Source of the DNA: Buchnera aphidicola (Pemphigus populi)
GTDB lineage: Bacteria; Pseudomonadota; Gammaproteobacteria; Enterobacterales; Enterobacteriaceae
Reading direction: 5' to 3'
Assembly: GCF_964058935.1 (NCBI RefSeq)
Contig: NZ_OZ060372.1
Location: 1-64,000, forward strand
DNA: 64,000 nucleotides
This document shows, in pieces, positions 15,652 to 26,356 of this stretch (its first letter is position 1; the number at the start of each line of letters is the position of its first letter). The position numbers were made by a program, and so were the translations under genes. The notes under the pieces were generated by a model that did no database searches, was not told the DNA's origin, and saw nothing but the letters and a program-made list of their open reading frames with translations.

Positions 15652-17246
15652 TGGATCTACAACGTAATATTTTGATATTTTCTTTTTTATTATGTTCTTT
15701 TTTGTTGTGGCAAACATGGAAAATAGAATTTAATTCAACATTGCCGGTGACACAGGTAAAAAAAAATAAGGATAAATTATCTATATCAATAATAAAAGAT
15801 AAAAAAAATATTTTCATTAAAACCGATACTATGTTTTTACGTATTAATCGAAATGGTGGTGATATAGAACAAGCAAGTTTATTTGCATATAAGGATAGAT
15901 TACATTCTTTGCAGTCTTTTAGATTACTTGATACAAAACCTGATTTTTTTTATCAAGCACAAAGTGGATTAACTGGAAAGGATGGTCCAGATAATCCACG
16001 TTATGGTATGCGACCAGTTTATATTAGTGCTAAAAGTTATTTTCAGTTATATAAAAATCAAAGAGAATTACGTGTACCCATGATATGGATTGGTAAAAAT
16101 GGAGTTTTTTATACAAAGACGTTTTTATTTACATCAGGTTCATATGATATAAAAGTTCAATATGATATAAAAAATAATACTGATAATATTTTAGAATATT
16201 CTATGTTCGGACAATTAAAACAATCTATTAATTTACCAAAAAATAGAGATATTTATAGTAAACATTTTGCATTGCAAAGTTTTCGAGGAGCAGCTTATTC
16301 AACTGAACATAGTAAATTTAATAAGTATAAATTTAATAATATTATTGATAATAGAAATTTATATATTAAAACGAAAAATGGTTGGATAGCTATGTTGCAA
16401 CAATATTTTGTTTCAGCTTGGATTCCAAAATCGAAAGGAATTAATACAATATATACAGCTCATTTAGGTCATGATACTGCTGCGATTGGATATAAATCTG
16501 ATGTGATTTATGTGATGCCTAATAAAAGTTATAAAATTAATGCAAAGTTATGGATTGGTCCAGAAATTCAAGAAAAAATGATGGTATTATCTCCTCATCT
16601 TGATTTAACTGTAGATTATGGATTTTTATGGTTTTTATCTCAACCTTTATTTAAATTTTTAAAATTATTGTATAATTTTGTAGGGAATTGGGGCGTAGCT
16701 ATTATTTTAATAACTTTAATTATGAGGGGAATTCTGTATCCTTTAACTAAAGTGCAATACACTTCAATGGCGAAAATGAGAGCTTTGCAACCTAAAATAG
16801 ATGATATAAAAAATAAATTTTCAAAAGATAAAAATATTCTTAGTCAAGAAATGATAAAACTGTACAAAAGAGAAAAAGTTAATCCTTTTGGCGGTTGTCT
16901 ACCTTTGTTGATACAAATGCCTATTTTTTTAGCATTATATTATATGTTAATGGGTTCTATAGAATTACGTCATGCGCCTTTTTGTTTATGGATTCATGAT
17001 TTATCTAATCAAGATCCTTATTATATACTACCTATAATAATGGGATTAACAATGTTTTATATTCAAAAAATTTCACCGAATACTGTATCTGATCCGGTAC
17101 AACAAAAGATTTTAAATTTTGTACCCATTTTATTTTCTATATTTTTTTTATGGTTTCCTTCTGGTTTGGTTTTATATTATATTGTTAGTAATGTTATTAC
17201 TATTTTACAACAAAAAATAATTTATTATCGTTTAGAAAAAAAATAA
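15651..17246 (+). CDS. yidC: Membrane protein insertase YidC (Oxa1 family)
   Basis: YidC inserts and folds inner-membrane proteins, alone or with SecYEG; subunit c of the ATP synthase is a known client in E. coli. The 531-residue protein (E. coli 548) has an N-terminal membrane anchor, a periplasmic beta domain and the conserved insertase core from about residue 335: GNWGVAIILITLIMRGILYP with the groove arginine, then KVNPFGGCLPLLIQMPIFLALYY. It ends with a basic tail. The periplasmic linker after the first helix is shorter than in E. coli. Confidence 0.97.
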   Translation: MDLQRNILIFSFLLCSFLLWQTWKIEFNSTLPVTQVKKNKDKLSISIIKDKKNIFIKTDTMFLRINRNGGDIEQASLFAYKDRLHSLQSFRLLDTKPDFFYQAQSGLTGKDGPDNPRYGMRPVYISAKSYFQLYKNQRELRVPMIWIGKNGVFYTKTFLFTSGSYDIKVQYDIKNNTDNILEYSMFGQLKQSINLPKNRDIYSKHFALQSFRGAAYSTEHSKFNKYKFNNIIDNRNLYIKTKNGWIAMLQQYFVSAWIPKSKGINTIYTAHLGHDTAAIGYKSDVIYVMPNKSYKINAKLWIGPEIQEKMMVLSPHLDLTVDYGFLWFLSQPLFKFLKLLYNFVGNWGVAIILITLIMRGILYPLTKVQYTSMAKMRALQPKIDDIKNKFSKDKNILSQEMIKLYKREKVNPFGGCLPLLIQMPIFLALYYMLMGSIELRHAPFCLWIHDLSNQDPYYILPIIMGLTMFYIQKISPNTVSDPVQQKILNFVPILFSIFFLWFPSGLVLYYIVSNVITILQQKIIYYRLEKK

Positions 17247-17314
17247 TTTTATATATCATGTATTTATTCTATTTTATAAATAATCTGTCAGATAAATAAG
17301 GTTATATTTATAAT

Positions 17315-18685
17315 ATGATACATAAAAAAAATGATACCATCGCAGCGCGAATTACCCCTCAAGGAAGAGGTGGTGTAGGTATTCTACGTATTTCAGGAGA
17401 ACGGACAAAAGAAGTCGCTTTAAAAATATTGGGTAAAATTCCAAAAAATAGATATGTGAATTATGTATCTTTTTTAGATGGAAACGGTTTTCCTTTAGAT
17501 AAAGGGATAGCTTTATGGTTTAGTAAACCTAATTCTTATACAGGAGAAAATGTATTAGAATTGCAAGGACATGGTAGTCCAGTTGTATTAGATTTACTTC
17601 TTAAAAATATTACTTCGATAACAGGAGTAAGACTTGCTAAACCTGGTGAATTTTCTGAACGTGCTTTTTTAAATGGAAAAATAGATTTAGCTCAAGCTGA
17701 ATCTATAGTAGATTTAATTAATTCTACATCTGAAAAAATGGTGAGATCTTCTTTACAATCATTACAAGGAGTTTTTTCTTCTTATATTCATCAATTAATG
17801 AAGGATATTACTCAAATTAGAGTACATTTAGAGGCTCAAATTAATTTTCCAGAAGAAGAAATTCCTATTTTTTTTGAAAAAGATATTGATAAAAAATTAA
17901 AAGAAATTATCTTATTTATTAATAAGATTATAACTGTATCTCATCAAGGAAAAATATTACGAGAAGGAGTCAAAGTTGTTATTGCAGGACCTGCAAATGC
18001 AGGTAAATCAAGTTTATTTAATATTTTATCTTGTACGAATTCTGCTATTGTAAATAATAAAAAAGGTACTACTCGTGATATATTACGAGAATATATTCAT
18101 ATTGATGGTATTCAATTTGAATTAGTTGATACAGCTGGATTACATAAAACAGATAATGAGATAGAGATTATTGGAATTGAACGTGCTTATAAAGAGATTA
18201 AATTAGCTGAACATATTTTATTTGTGTTGGATGGGACTTTAGACAAGTTGATTCAAGATAGTATCTATTCTGATTTTTGTAAAAGTGTTTCACATAAATT
18301 TCATATTACTATTATTTTAAATAAATCTGATCTTTCTGGTCAGAAAACAAGTATGAAAAATGTGAATGGAGTAACTGTTATTTCGGTATCAGCGCATACT
18401 GGTGATGGAATAGAATTATTACGTCAACATTTAAAAAATAAAAGTTTAAGATCATATGAAAATACAGAGTGTGTTTTTCTGTCCAGACGTCGTCATCTTA
18501 ACGCTTTACATGCTGCTTTAAAAATTATTTCTAAAGGTAAGAGAAATTGGTCTAAATTGAGAAATTTTGAATTATTAGCTGAAGATTTACGGATATCTCA
18601 AGATTATTTGGGTCAAATATTAGGTGTCGTAATCACTGATGATTTATTAAAAGATATTTTTTCTGAATTCTGTATTGGAAAATAA
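17315..18685 (+). CDS. mnmE: tRNA modification GTPase MnmE (TrmE/ThdF)
   Basis: MnmE is the GTPase partner of MnmG in tRNA wobble-uridine modification. The 456-residue protein (E. coli 454) has an N-terminal tetrahydrofolate-binding domain (from about residue 6, IAARITPQGRGGVGILRISG), a helical domain, and an inserted G domain: G1 GPANAGKS at residues 225-232, G3 DTAGLHKT, G4 NKSDLS. The C-terminal CIGK supplies the conserved C-x-G-K motif. With mnmG at the left edge, the whole MnmEG pair is in the window. Confidence 0.97.
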   Translation: MIHKKNDTIAARITPQGRGGVGILRISGERTKEVALKILGKIPKNRYVNYVSFLDGNGFPLDKGIALWFSKPNSYTGENVLELQGHGSPVVLDLLLKNITSITGVRLAKPGEFSERAFLNGKIDLAQAESIVDLINSTSEKMVRSSLQSLQGVFSSYIHQLMKDITQIRVHLEAQINFPEEEIPIFFEKDIDKKLKEIILFINKIITVSHQGKILREGVKVVIAGPANAGKSSLFNILSCTNSAIVNNKKGTTRDILREYIHIDGIQFELVDTAGLHKTDNEIEIIGIERAYKEIKLAEHILFVLDGTLDKLIQDSIYSDFCKSVSHKFHITIILNKSDLSGQKTSMKNVNGVTVISVSAHTGDGIELLRQHLKNKSLRSYENTECVFLSRRRHLNALHAALKIISKGKRNWSKLRNFELLAEDLRISQDYLGQILGVVITDDLLKDIFSEFCIGK

Positions 18686-18752
18686 AAATTGAATAAATAG
18701 TATTCATATTTAAATTTTTGAATAAATATATTATATTTTTTAGAGTATAAAT

Positions 18753-19412
18753 ATGAGTTATTTTTCTGCTTCGCCTATCAATGAAACAGTATTAATTAGA
18801 TTTGCAAATGAATTATCTGGATTCTCTTTAGGAGAATTGTCTAATATGATGTTAAAAATAGTTCCTAATACATTAAAAAAAGATAAAGGATTTATAGGAC
18901 GTCTTTTGGAGGATATATTAGGAGCGAGATCTGGGAATAAAGCGCAACAAGATTTTTCAGATATTGGGATTGAATTAAAAACAATTCCTATTGACAAAAA
19001 TGGTATTCCTTTAGAATCTACTTTTATTTGTACTGTACCATTAATAAAAAATATAGGATTAATATGGAGAAAGTCTTATTTTTATAAAAAAATAAGCCGA
19101 ATACTGTGGATTCCGATTAAAGGAAATAAAACTGTCCCAGTATCAGATAGATTAATTGGAAAACCTTTTCTATGGACTCCTAATGATGTACAAGAGAATT
19201 TAATAAGACGTGATTGGGAAGAATTTATGGATCTAATTGTGTTAGGTGGGATTGAAGATATCACAGGACAGTATGGCGAAGTATTGCAGGTTTTAAAAAA
19301 ATCAAAAAATCATTCTTATTTAACACGTGCCATAGGAAAAAATGGTGGAATTATTTCTACTGTACCACGATTTTTTTATTTAAGAAAAAAATTTACTTTT
19401 TCAATAATATAA
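18753..19412 (+). CDS. mutH: DNA mismatch repair endonuclease MutH
   Basis: MutH nicks the unmethylated strand at hemimethylated GATC during MutSL-directed repair. The 219-residue protein (E. coli 229) aligns end to end: LSGFSLGEL near the start, LKKDKGFIGRLLE, then the catalytic pattern with Glu53, Asp67 and the Glu74-Leu-Lys76 pair (E. coli Glu56, Asp70, Glu77, Lys79), and DWEEFMDLIVLGGIEDITGQYGE. All four catalytic residues are present. It is missing the last eight or so residues of the E. coli protein. Dam, MutS and MutL lie outside the window if they exist. Confidence 0.93.
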   Translation: MSYFSASPINETVLIRFANELSGFSLGELSNMMLKIVPNTLKKDKGFIGRLLEDILGARSGNKAQQDFSDIGIELKTIPIDKNGIPLESTFICTVPLIKNIGLIWRKSYFYKKISRILWIPIKGNKTVPVSDRLIGKPFLWTPNDVQENLIRRDWEEFMDLIVLGGIEDITGQYGEVLQVLKKSKNHSYLTRAIGKNGGIISTVPRFFYLRKKFTFSII

Positions 19413-19441
19413 CTTTTTTAACTTTAAAGATTTTTAAAATA

Positions 19442-19514
19442 TGCCCGAAGGCGGAATTGAACCGCCGACACGGGGATTTTCAGTCCCCTGCTCTACCAAC
19501 TGAGCTATTCGGGC
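19442..19514 (-). tRNA. pheT: tRNA-Phe (anticodon GAA)
   Basis: The minus strand folds as a standard 73-base tRNA: acceptor stem GCCCGAA/TTCGGGC, D-loop AGCTCAGTTGGTAGAGC, anticodon stem GGGGA/TCCCC with loop holding GAA, T-arm GGTTCAATTCC and discriminator A. CCA is not encoded. It converges on mutH with 29 bases between them. The symbol is only by analogy with enterobacterial names. Confidence 0.97.
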
Positions 19515-19820
19515 GTTAATTTATTAATACATTAAAGTAAAAGTTATGTCAATAATTTTATTATTGTGGAATATAAAATAATATGTTTTATGTTTAATAG
19601 ATTTTAATGTTTTTAATTTAATATTTTTATTATTAATCATTTTTATATTAATTTTCATGCTTTTATAATCAATTCAGGATATACTGTTATTAATATTTAC
19701 TAATTGACATAGTAATCAATTATTCATATTTAAAATTAAAATTAATGATAAATCATTTTATCTACATGTTTTATATGTTGAATAACTATTTTAAGATTAA
19801 ATATTTTATGGATATTGATG

Positions 19821-19829
19821 TTATCCACA
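19821..19829 (+). promoter_or_regulatory. Perfect consensus DnaA box TTATCCACA
   Basis: This is an exact copy of the highest-affinity E. coli DnaA box, about 50 bases upstream of the groE heat-shock -35 element. Single copies can arise by chance, but G/C bases are scarce here. No cluster of boxes surrounds it, so it is not an obvious origin. Confidence 0.4.
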
Positions 19830-19881
19830 ATATGTACGCAAGAGTAAAAATTATATATATAATAAAATAAAAAAATAATAC

Positions 19882-19911
19882 CCCTTGAAAGTTTTAATTT
19901 GTATCCATATA
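19882..19911 (+). promoter_or_regulatory. Sigma-32 (heat-shock) promoter of groESL
   Basis: CCCTTGAAA (19882-19890) matches the sigma-32 -35 element, and TATCCATATA (19902-19911), after an 11-base spacer, resembles the -10 element CCCCATNTA. It lies about 85 bases upstream of groES. The matching sigma factor gene rpoH is in this window at 26.4-27.2 kb. Confidence 0.7.
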
Positions 19912-19996
19912 TAATATACATACCAAGATACATATTCTATATTTTGTTTTTAATCATGTTGATTGTATAAAATCAACTTTAAAAAGGAAATTTTAC

Positions 19997-20290
19997 ATGA
20001 AAATTCGTCCGTTGCATGATAGAGTTATTATTAAACGACAAGAAGTAGAATCTAAGTCGGCAGGAGGTATTGTATTAACAGGTTCGGCAGCAGGAAAGTC
20101 AACTCGAGGAATAGTGACAGCAGTCGGTAATGGTCGAATTTTAGATAATGGTGAATTAAAAGCACTAGATGTTAAAATCGGTGATACTGTTATTTTTAGT
20201 GAAGGATACGGTGCAAAAGTAGAAAAAATTGATAATGAAGAATTTTTAATTCTAACTGAAAGTGATATTTTAGCAGTTGTTGAAGATTAG
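19997..20290 (+). CDS. groES: Co-chaperonin GroES
   Basis: GroES caps the GroEL ring to enclose the folding chamber. The product is 97 residues, like E. coli, beginning [35 protein letters not shown], which includes the mobile loop (about residues 17-34) that docks on GroEL. AAGGA precedes the ATG by about 8 bases. It forms the standard operon with groEL, 48 bases downstream, under the sigma-32 promoter. Confidence 0.98.
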   Translation: MKIRPLHDRVIIKRQEVESKSAGGIVLTGSAAGKSTRGIVTAVGNGRILDNGELKALDVKIGDTVIFSEGYGAKVEKIDNEEFLILTESDILAVVED

Positions 20291-20314
20291 ATTTTATTTT
20301 TTACTAAAATTTAA

Positions 20315-21982
<1,668 letters not shown>

Positions 21983-22006
21983 TTTTTAAAAAAAATTATA
22001 ATTTCT

Positions 22007-22035
22007 CTCCTAAATACTATCAAAAGTATTAGGAG
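22007..22035 (+). terminator. Possible terminator after groEL
   Basis: CTCCTAAATACT (22007-22018) can pair with AGTATTAGGAG (22025-22035), 11 bp with one bulged A, 25 bases after the groEL stop. A G run instead of T follows, so termination at this site would be atypical; it may instead protect the 3' end of the groE mRNA. Confidence 0.4.
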
Positions 22036-22092
22036 GGGGATGAAGTGGTAAAAAAATATTTTTTTAATAGATATTATATTTAATAAGGATTT

Positions 22093-22659
22093 ATGATTAC
22101 ATATTCCAGTAGTAATTTACGTACAGGGTTAAAAATTATTTTTCAAAAAGAACCTTATATTGTGTATGAAAATGAATTAGTGAAACCGGGAAAAGGGAAA
22201 GCGTTTTCTCGTGTAAAATTAAAAAATTTATTAACTTGTAAATTTATTGAAAAAAAATTTAAATCTACAGATTTTTTAGAAGTAGCTGATGTTGTGGATG
22301 TTTTTTTATTATATTTATATCATGATATTGATACTTTTATTTTTATGAATGATAAAACTTTTGAGCAAATATTAGTGGATAAAAGAATATTAGGTAATAA
22401 GTCTCAATGGTTATTGGAACAAAATAGTTATCTTATCACTTTATGGAACAATCAACCAATTACAGTGGAATTGAATAATTTTGTTGAGTTAAAAGTAATA
22501 AATGTAAATCCAGAAATAAAAGGTGATAGTATTAGTCGTATTGGTAAATACGCTGAATTAAGCACTGGTGCGATAGTAAAAGTTCCACTTTTTGTTGAAG
22601 TAAATGATGTTATTAAAGTTGATACTCGTTCAGGAGAGTATGTATCGAGAAAAAGATAA
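22093..22659 (+). CDS. efp: Translation elongation factor P
   Basis: EF-P rescues ribosomes stalled on polyproline stretches. The 188-residue product (E. coli 188) has the N-terminal KOW-like domain with the modified lysine at position 34 in KPGKGKAF, and the C-terminal OB fold ending VNDVIKVDTRSGEYVSRKR, the EF-P signature. Whether the lysyl-modifying enzymes EpmA/EpmB exist cannot be seen here. AAGGA lies about 6 bases before the ATG. Confidence 0.97.
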   Translation: MITYSSSNLRTGLKIIFQKEPYIVYENELVKPGKGKAFSRVKLKNLLTCKFIEKKFKSTDFLEVADVVDVFLLYLYHDIDTFIFMNDKTFEQILVDKRILGNKSQWLLEQNSYLITLWNNQPITVELNNFVELKVINVNPEIKGDSISRIGKYAELSTGAIVKVPLFVEVNDVIKVDTRSGEYVSRKR

Positions 22660-22707
22660 ATATATATGCATAAACATAAAAATAAAAATTGGAATACAAT
22701 TATTCAT

Positions 22708-23448
22708 TTAATATTCATTTCCTTTGATATATTTACGATAGCTATCCCATTCAAAAGTTAGCCACAAGCTATTTCCGATTCTCATTCTGTCAATTACTCT
22801 TTCTCCTAGTAGAGTTTTCATACCTCTGTGATCTAGGTTAGATAACATACCGGTAGAACGTTTAGAAGATGATCTTCTATCTACAATTTGATTAATAATG
22901 ACTTTTTCATAACGTGATTCTGTTTGCATTCCTATTTCATCTATCATTAGTAGATCAACACTACTTAAATTATGCAACAGATTTTCTTCTGTAATATTAC
23001 TATTTCCGCTAAAGGTTCCTTTCATATTGGACATAAGATCTGCTACTGTAACAATTAGTACATTTTTACCATTTACAATAAGGTGATTTCCAATTGCTGA
23101 TGCCAAGTGATTTTTCCCTGTACCTGGACGTCCTGAAAAGATAAAACTCGCAATATTTCCGTTAAATTCTTCTGCGTATCTTCTTGCTGCAGTGACTACT
23201 TTTTGATGTCCTTCATGTTGAATACGATAATTATCAAAAGAGCAGTTTATATATAATTCACGAATACCAGAACGACCAAGAATACGTTGCATTTTCATTG
23301 CGCGGTTCTTTCTTATAATTGATTTTGATGATATCCGTCCTTCTTCTTGATTCCATGCTAAAAGATCACCGTCATTATTGAATTTAGGTTTGATATGATT
23401 AGGCATGATACGTTGTAGGCGTTTAAAAAACAAAGAGTAGTCTGTCAT
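22708..23448 (-). CDS. dnaC: DNA helicase loader DnaC
   Basis: DnaC loads the DnaB helicase at the origin and at restart sites. The 246-residue AAA+ protein has the N-terminal DnaB-binding region (LLAWNQEEGRI), Walker A GRPGTGKN at residues 106-113, Walker B LLMIDEIG, sensor-region NQIVDRRSSSKRSTGML and the arginine-rich ERVIDRMRIGNS. It is almost collinear with E. coli DnaC (245). The start codon overlaps the dnaT stop by one base. Confidence 0.97.
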   Translation of the reverse strand: MTDYSLFFKRLQRIMPNHIKPKFNNDGDLLAWNQEEGRISSKSIIRKNRAMKMQRILGRSGIRELYINCSFDNYRIQHEGHQKVVTAARRYAEEFNGNIASFIFSGRPGTGKNHLASAIGNHLIVNGKNVLIVTVADLMSNMKGTFSGNSNITEENLLHNLSSVDLLMIDEIGMQTESRYEKVIINQIVDRRSSSKRSTGMLSNLDHRGMKTLLGERVIDRMRIGNSLWLTFEWDSYRKYIKGNEY

Positions 23449-23969
23449 TATTGTCCTCGGAAACCTTCAGGGATATTTTGATCAGGTTTAGGTAAATCAT
23501 TAATGTCTCTTTTTTTATATATTATGTTTAGTATTCTGCTTTGTTGTATACTTCTTGCTAATTTTTGTTGCCATTGTATATGATGAAAGAATCTTCCTTC
23601 AGCTTGCCAGTAAGATATAAATAAAGCTAATTCAGAATGAGAAACAGGTTTTTTTAATTTTATTCCCCAAATAGCAGCTTGTTTTAAAAAATCTACATCA
23701 GGTTTCCATTCTTTATACATGGTAAATTTACCTATTGGTATTTTTTTAAAACATATAATATTTTTAATATTATTTTTTTTTTGTTCTTGAAATAAGTTAT
23801 TAATAGAAAATAATTTATTTAGTAAACAAGGAGTGACTGCATACATAATAGGAATGTTATTTTGGAATACAGCTAAAGCACCTTCTTTCGCTGAAGATAG
23901 AGCTGCGATAGGATCTTTTTTAAAATTAGCTAAATTAGTAGTTGTTGGTACTAATATTTTTATAGACAT
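23448..23969 (-). CDS. dnaT: Primosomal protein DnaT
   Basis: DnaT helps PriA reload DnaC-DnaB during replication restart. The 173-residue protein (E. coli 179) begins MSIKILVPTTTNLANF, and its C-terminal half carries the conserved FISYWQAEGRFFHHIQWQQKLARS, ending NIPEGFRGQ. A run of ten A (T at 23773-23782) lies inside it in frame. Its position upstream of, and overlap with, dnaC reproduces the E. coli dnaTC pair. Confidence 0.94.
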   Translation of the reverse strand: MSIKILVPTTTNLANFKKDPIAALSSAKEGALAVFQNNIPIMYAVTPCLLNKLFSINNLFQEQKKNNIKNIICFKKIPIGKFTMYKEWKPDVDFLKQAAIWGIKLKKPVSHSELALFISYWQAEGRFFHHIQWQQKLARSIQQSRILNIIYKKRDINDLPKPDQNIPEGFRGQ

Positions 23970-24245
23970 AAATTGAAATCTTATTTGAAGTTTAAGTTAT
24001 ATATTAAGTGAATTATTTTCTACTTATAAATAGAAAATAATAATTTAGGAGCATAAAATATGTAAAATGAGTATTTTATATACTATCATGTTTATTTATT
24101 TCGTTTAAAGTAAATATATTATGTTTTTAAATAAAAATAATTATGTTATTAAAGTATATTGTTATAAAAAGTAATGCATTTTAAAATTTTTTAATATTAT
24201 TTTGTGTAAAAATTTTATATATTATGTATTTTTTTATTAATTACT

Positions 24246-24834
24246 TTATTTTTTAAATTCTATAAAATAATGCATTTTACGTATATAAAGACGATAATTG
24301 ATTTTTCTTGTTGATTTTTCTTTTTTTAGAATCCAGTTATTTGGAATATATATATTTTTTCTTGTTTTTTCTTTTTCTATATATATCCATGAATTATTTT
24401 TTAACCACATATTGTTTTCTAGAAGAAAAATTGTTTTTTCTAAAAAAATATTATAAAAAGGAGGGTCAAGAAAAACAATATCGTAGGTTTTTTTTTTTTA
24501 GCCATTTTAAGGTATCAGTGTGAATCACTTCTATTTCTGATATATTTAATTTTTTTATGGTATGTATAATTTTTTTTATTATATTTATATTTATTTCTAG
24601 TAAGGTAACATTCTTGGCGTCACGTGATATAGCTTCTATTGCTAATGCTCCACTTCCAGAGAAACAATCGAGACATTGGGAATTTTGAATTTTTGTATTC
24701 AACCAATTAAATAGTGTTTCCCTCATCTTATTAGTAGTAGGTCTTAATGATTTCTGGTTGATTACAGGTATGCGTCGATTTTTAAAATGTCCAGAAATAA
24801 TGCGCAGATTAGTATTTTTTTTGTTTATTTTCAT
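24246..24834 (-). pseudogene. rsmD: 16S rRNA m2G966 methyltransferase RsmD, frame interrupted at an A12 tract
   Basis: RsmD methylates G966 of 16S rRNA with SAM. The first frame (24834 down to 24466) gives 122 residues, including the SAM-binding motif LDCFSGSGALAIEA at residues 55-68, and then runs into a stop after LKKKNLRYCFS. The break falls at a run of twelve A on the coding strand (T at 24488-24499). Removing one A continues the reading as LKKKTYDIVFLDPPF, with the catalytic DPPF motif, and runs without a stop to TAA at 24246, for a total of 195 residues (E. coli 198). It is either a recent pseudogene, a gene rescued by polymerase slippage, or a sequencing error in the run. Confidence 0.85.
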
Positions 24835-24959
24835 TTTATGTTATATATTTATTTTTTATAAAATCGTAGTATTCATGCATGATATTTATATATAATTGAA
24901 TTATAGATTAGTTTTTTAAAGAAATAAATCTTGCGATATTTTTATTTTAAGGTGAAGAA

Positions 24960-26195
24960 ATGAAAAAAAATTTTTTTTTAAATTTCTTTTCTTTTTCAAA
25001 AAAGAAAAGAAAAAAAGTTGTGGAAAATAAAAATAATATTCTTAAAAAAAATAAAAAAATTCATCATATATCAGTTAGTAATGTAGATAAAAATATATTT
25101 GATTCATCAAATATTATTTCTAAAAGATCATTCACTAATAGTTTAATGGATGTTTCTCAAAAATCAAGTCGTGATTGTGACAAATATAATTTAAATAAGG
25201 TGGATATACAATCTAATCAAGATGCTAAGAAAATAAGTACAGGAAAAAATTTATTAGAGTTAAAGAATAATTCTTTTATAAATAGAAATAATTTTATAAA
25301 AAATCTGAAAGAGAAATTAAAAAAAACAAGAAATTATTTAGGATTAGGAATAAAAAATATTTTTTCTAATAAAAATGTTGATGTAAATTTATTCAATAAG
25401 TTAGAAGAACAATTATTGCTTTCTGATATCGGTTTTGCAACAACTAATTTAATTATTAACAATTTAAAAAAAGAAACTATACGTAATAAATTAAGTAATA
25501 CTAAAGAAGTATATGATTTATTAAAAGGTCAAATGTTAAATATTTTATCTAAAGTTGAAAAAAATATAGATGTAGTTCAATCAGATTTTCCATTTGTAAT
25601 TTTAATGGTAGGTGTGAATGGTGTAGGCAAAACAACTACTGTTGGTAAACTGGCAGCAAAATATAAAAAATTAGGTAAATCAGTAATGTTAGCCGCAGGA
25701 GATACTTTTAGAGCTGCAGCCATAGAACAGTTAAAAGAATGGGGATTTAAAAATAATATATCAGTGATAGCTCAACGTATGAATGCTGATCCAGCCGCTG
25801 TTGTCTTTGATGCAATAAAATCTGCTCAGGCAAAAAAAATAGATATTTTGATTATTGATACAGCAGGTAGGTTACATAATAAAGTTTATTTAATGAATGA
25901 ATTAAAAAAAATAAAAAGGGTAGTAAATAAGGTAAATATTTTAGCTCCTCATGAAATAATTTTAGTTGTTGATGCATGTAGTGGACAAAATATAGTACAA
26001 CAAACAAAATTATTTCATGAATCATTAGATTTAACCGGAATAGTAATAACTAAATTAGACGGTACAGCAAAAGGTGGTGTAATTTTTTCCGTCGCTAATC
26101 AATTTTATATACCTATTTATTACATTGGTACAGGTGAAAACATAACTGATTTAAAAGTTTTTAATAGCCGAACGTTTATAGAATCTATATTCTAA
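24960..26195 (+). CDS. ftsY: Signal recognition particle receptor FtsY
   Basis: FtsY is the membrane-bound GTPase that receives SRP-ribosome complexes at the translocon. It has 411 residues (E. coli 497): a short, Lys/Asn-rich N-terminal A region of about 110 residues in place of the long acidic A domain, then the N domain and the G domain with GVNGVGKT at residues 218-225, LLAAGDTFRAAAIEQL, DTAGRLHN and TKLDGTAKGGV. The acidic A region is largely lost and replaced by basic sequence, which fits weak constraint on that domain. ftsE and ftsX, next in E. coli, are absent. Confidence 0.96.
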   Translation: MKKNFFLNFFSFSKKKRKKVVENKNNILKKNKKIHHISVSNVDKNIFDSSNIISKRSFTNSLMDVSQKSSRDCDKYNLNKVDIQSNQDAKKISTGKNLLELKNNSFINRNNFIKNLKEKLKKTRNYLGLGIKNIFSNKNVDVNLFNKLEEQLLLSDIGFATTNLIINNLKKETIRNKLSNTKEVYDLLKGQMLNILSKVEKNIDVVQSDFPFVILMVGVNGVGKTTTVGKLAAKYKKLGKSVMLAAGDTFRAAAIEQLKEWGFKNNISVIAQRMNADPAAVVFDAIKSAQAKKIDILIIDTAGRLHNKVYLMNELKKIKRVVNKVNILAPHEIILVVDACSGQNIVQQTKLFHESLDLTGIVITKLDGTAKGGVIFSVANQFYIPIYYIGTGENITDLKVFNSRTFIESIF

Positions 26196-26356
26196 TATTT
26201 TTATATTAGAATATAATTTTCAGATATCGGTGCTTTTTTTTTAATATGTGGATGTAATAAATAAAACGATAGCCTTTGATTTATTATCATAATTAACGTA
26301 TTATGAAATGACTTAATGAAAATTTATTAGTTTAATGACGTAATTTAGGGATTAAA

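Larger units (their letters stand above)
19515..19996. other. Spacer upstream of groES with regulatory sites
   Basis: These 480 bases lie between the start of tRNA-Phe (-) and groES (+). They hold a perfect DnaA box (19821-19829) and a sigma-32-type promoter (19882-19911). The remainder is AT-rich, and I see no gene in it. Confidence 0.6.

Noticed and set aside
24046..24065. TAGGAG followed by ATG TAA on the + strand upstream of dnaT
   Set aside because: A start followed at once by stop, with no downstream gene on that strand; likely chance.
24308..24523. 71-residue hydrophobic frame on the + strand
   Set aside because: It is antisense to the 3' half of frameshifted rsmD, whose restored reading is clearly conserved.
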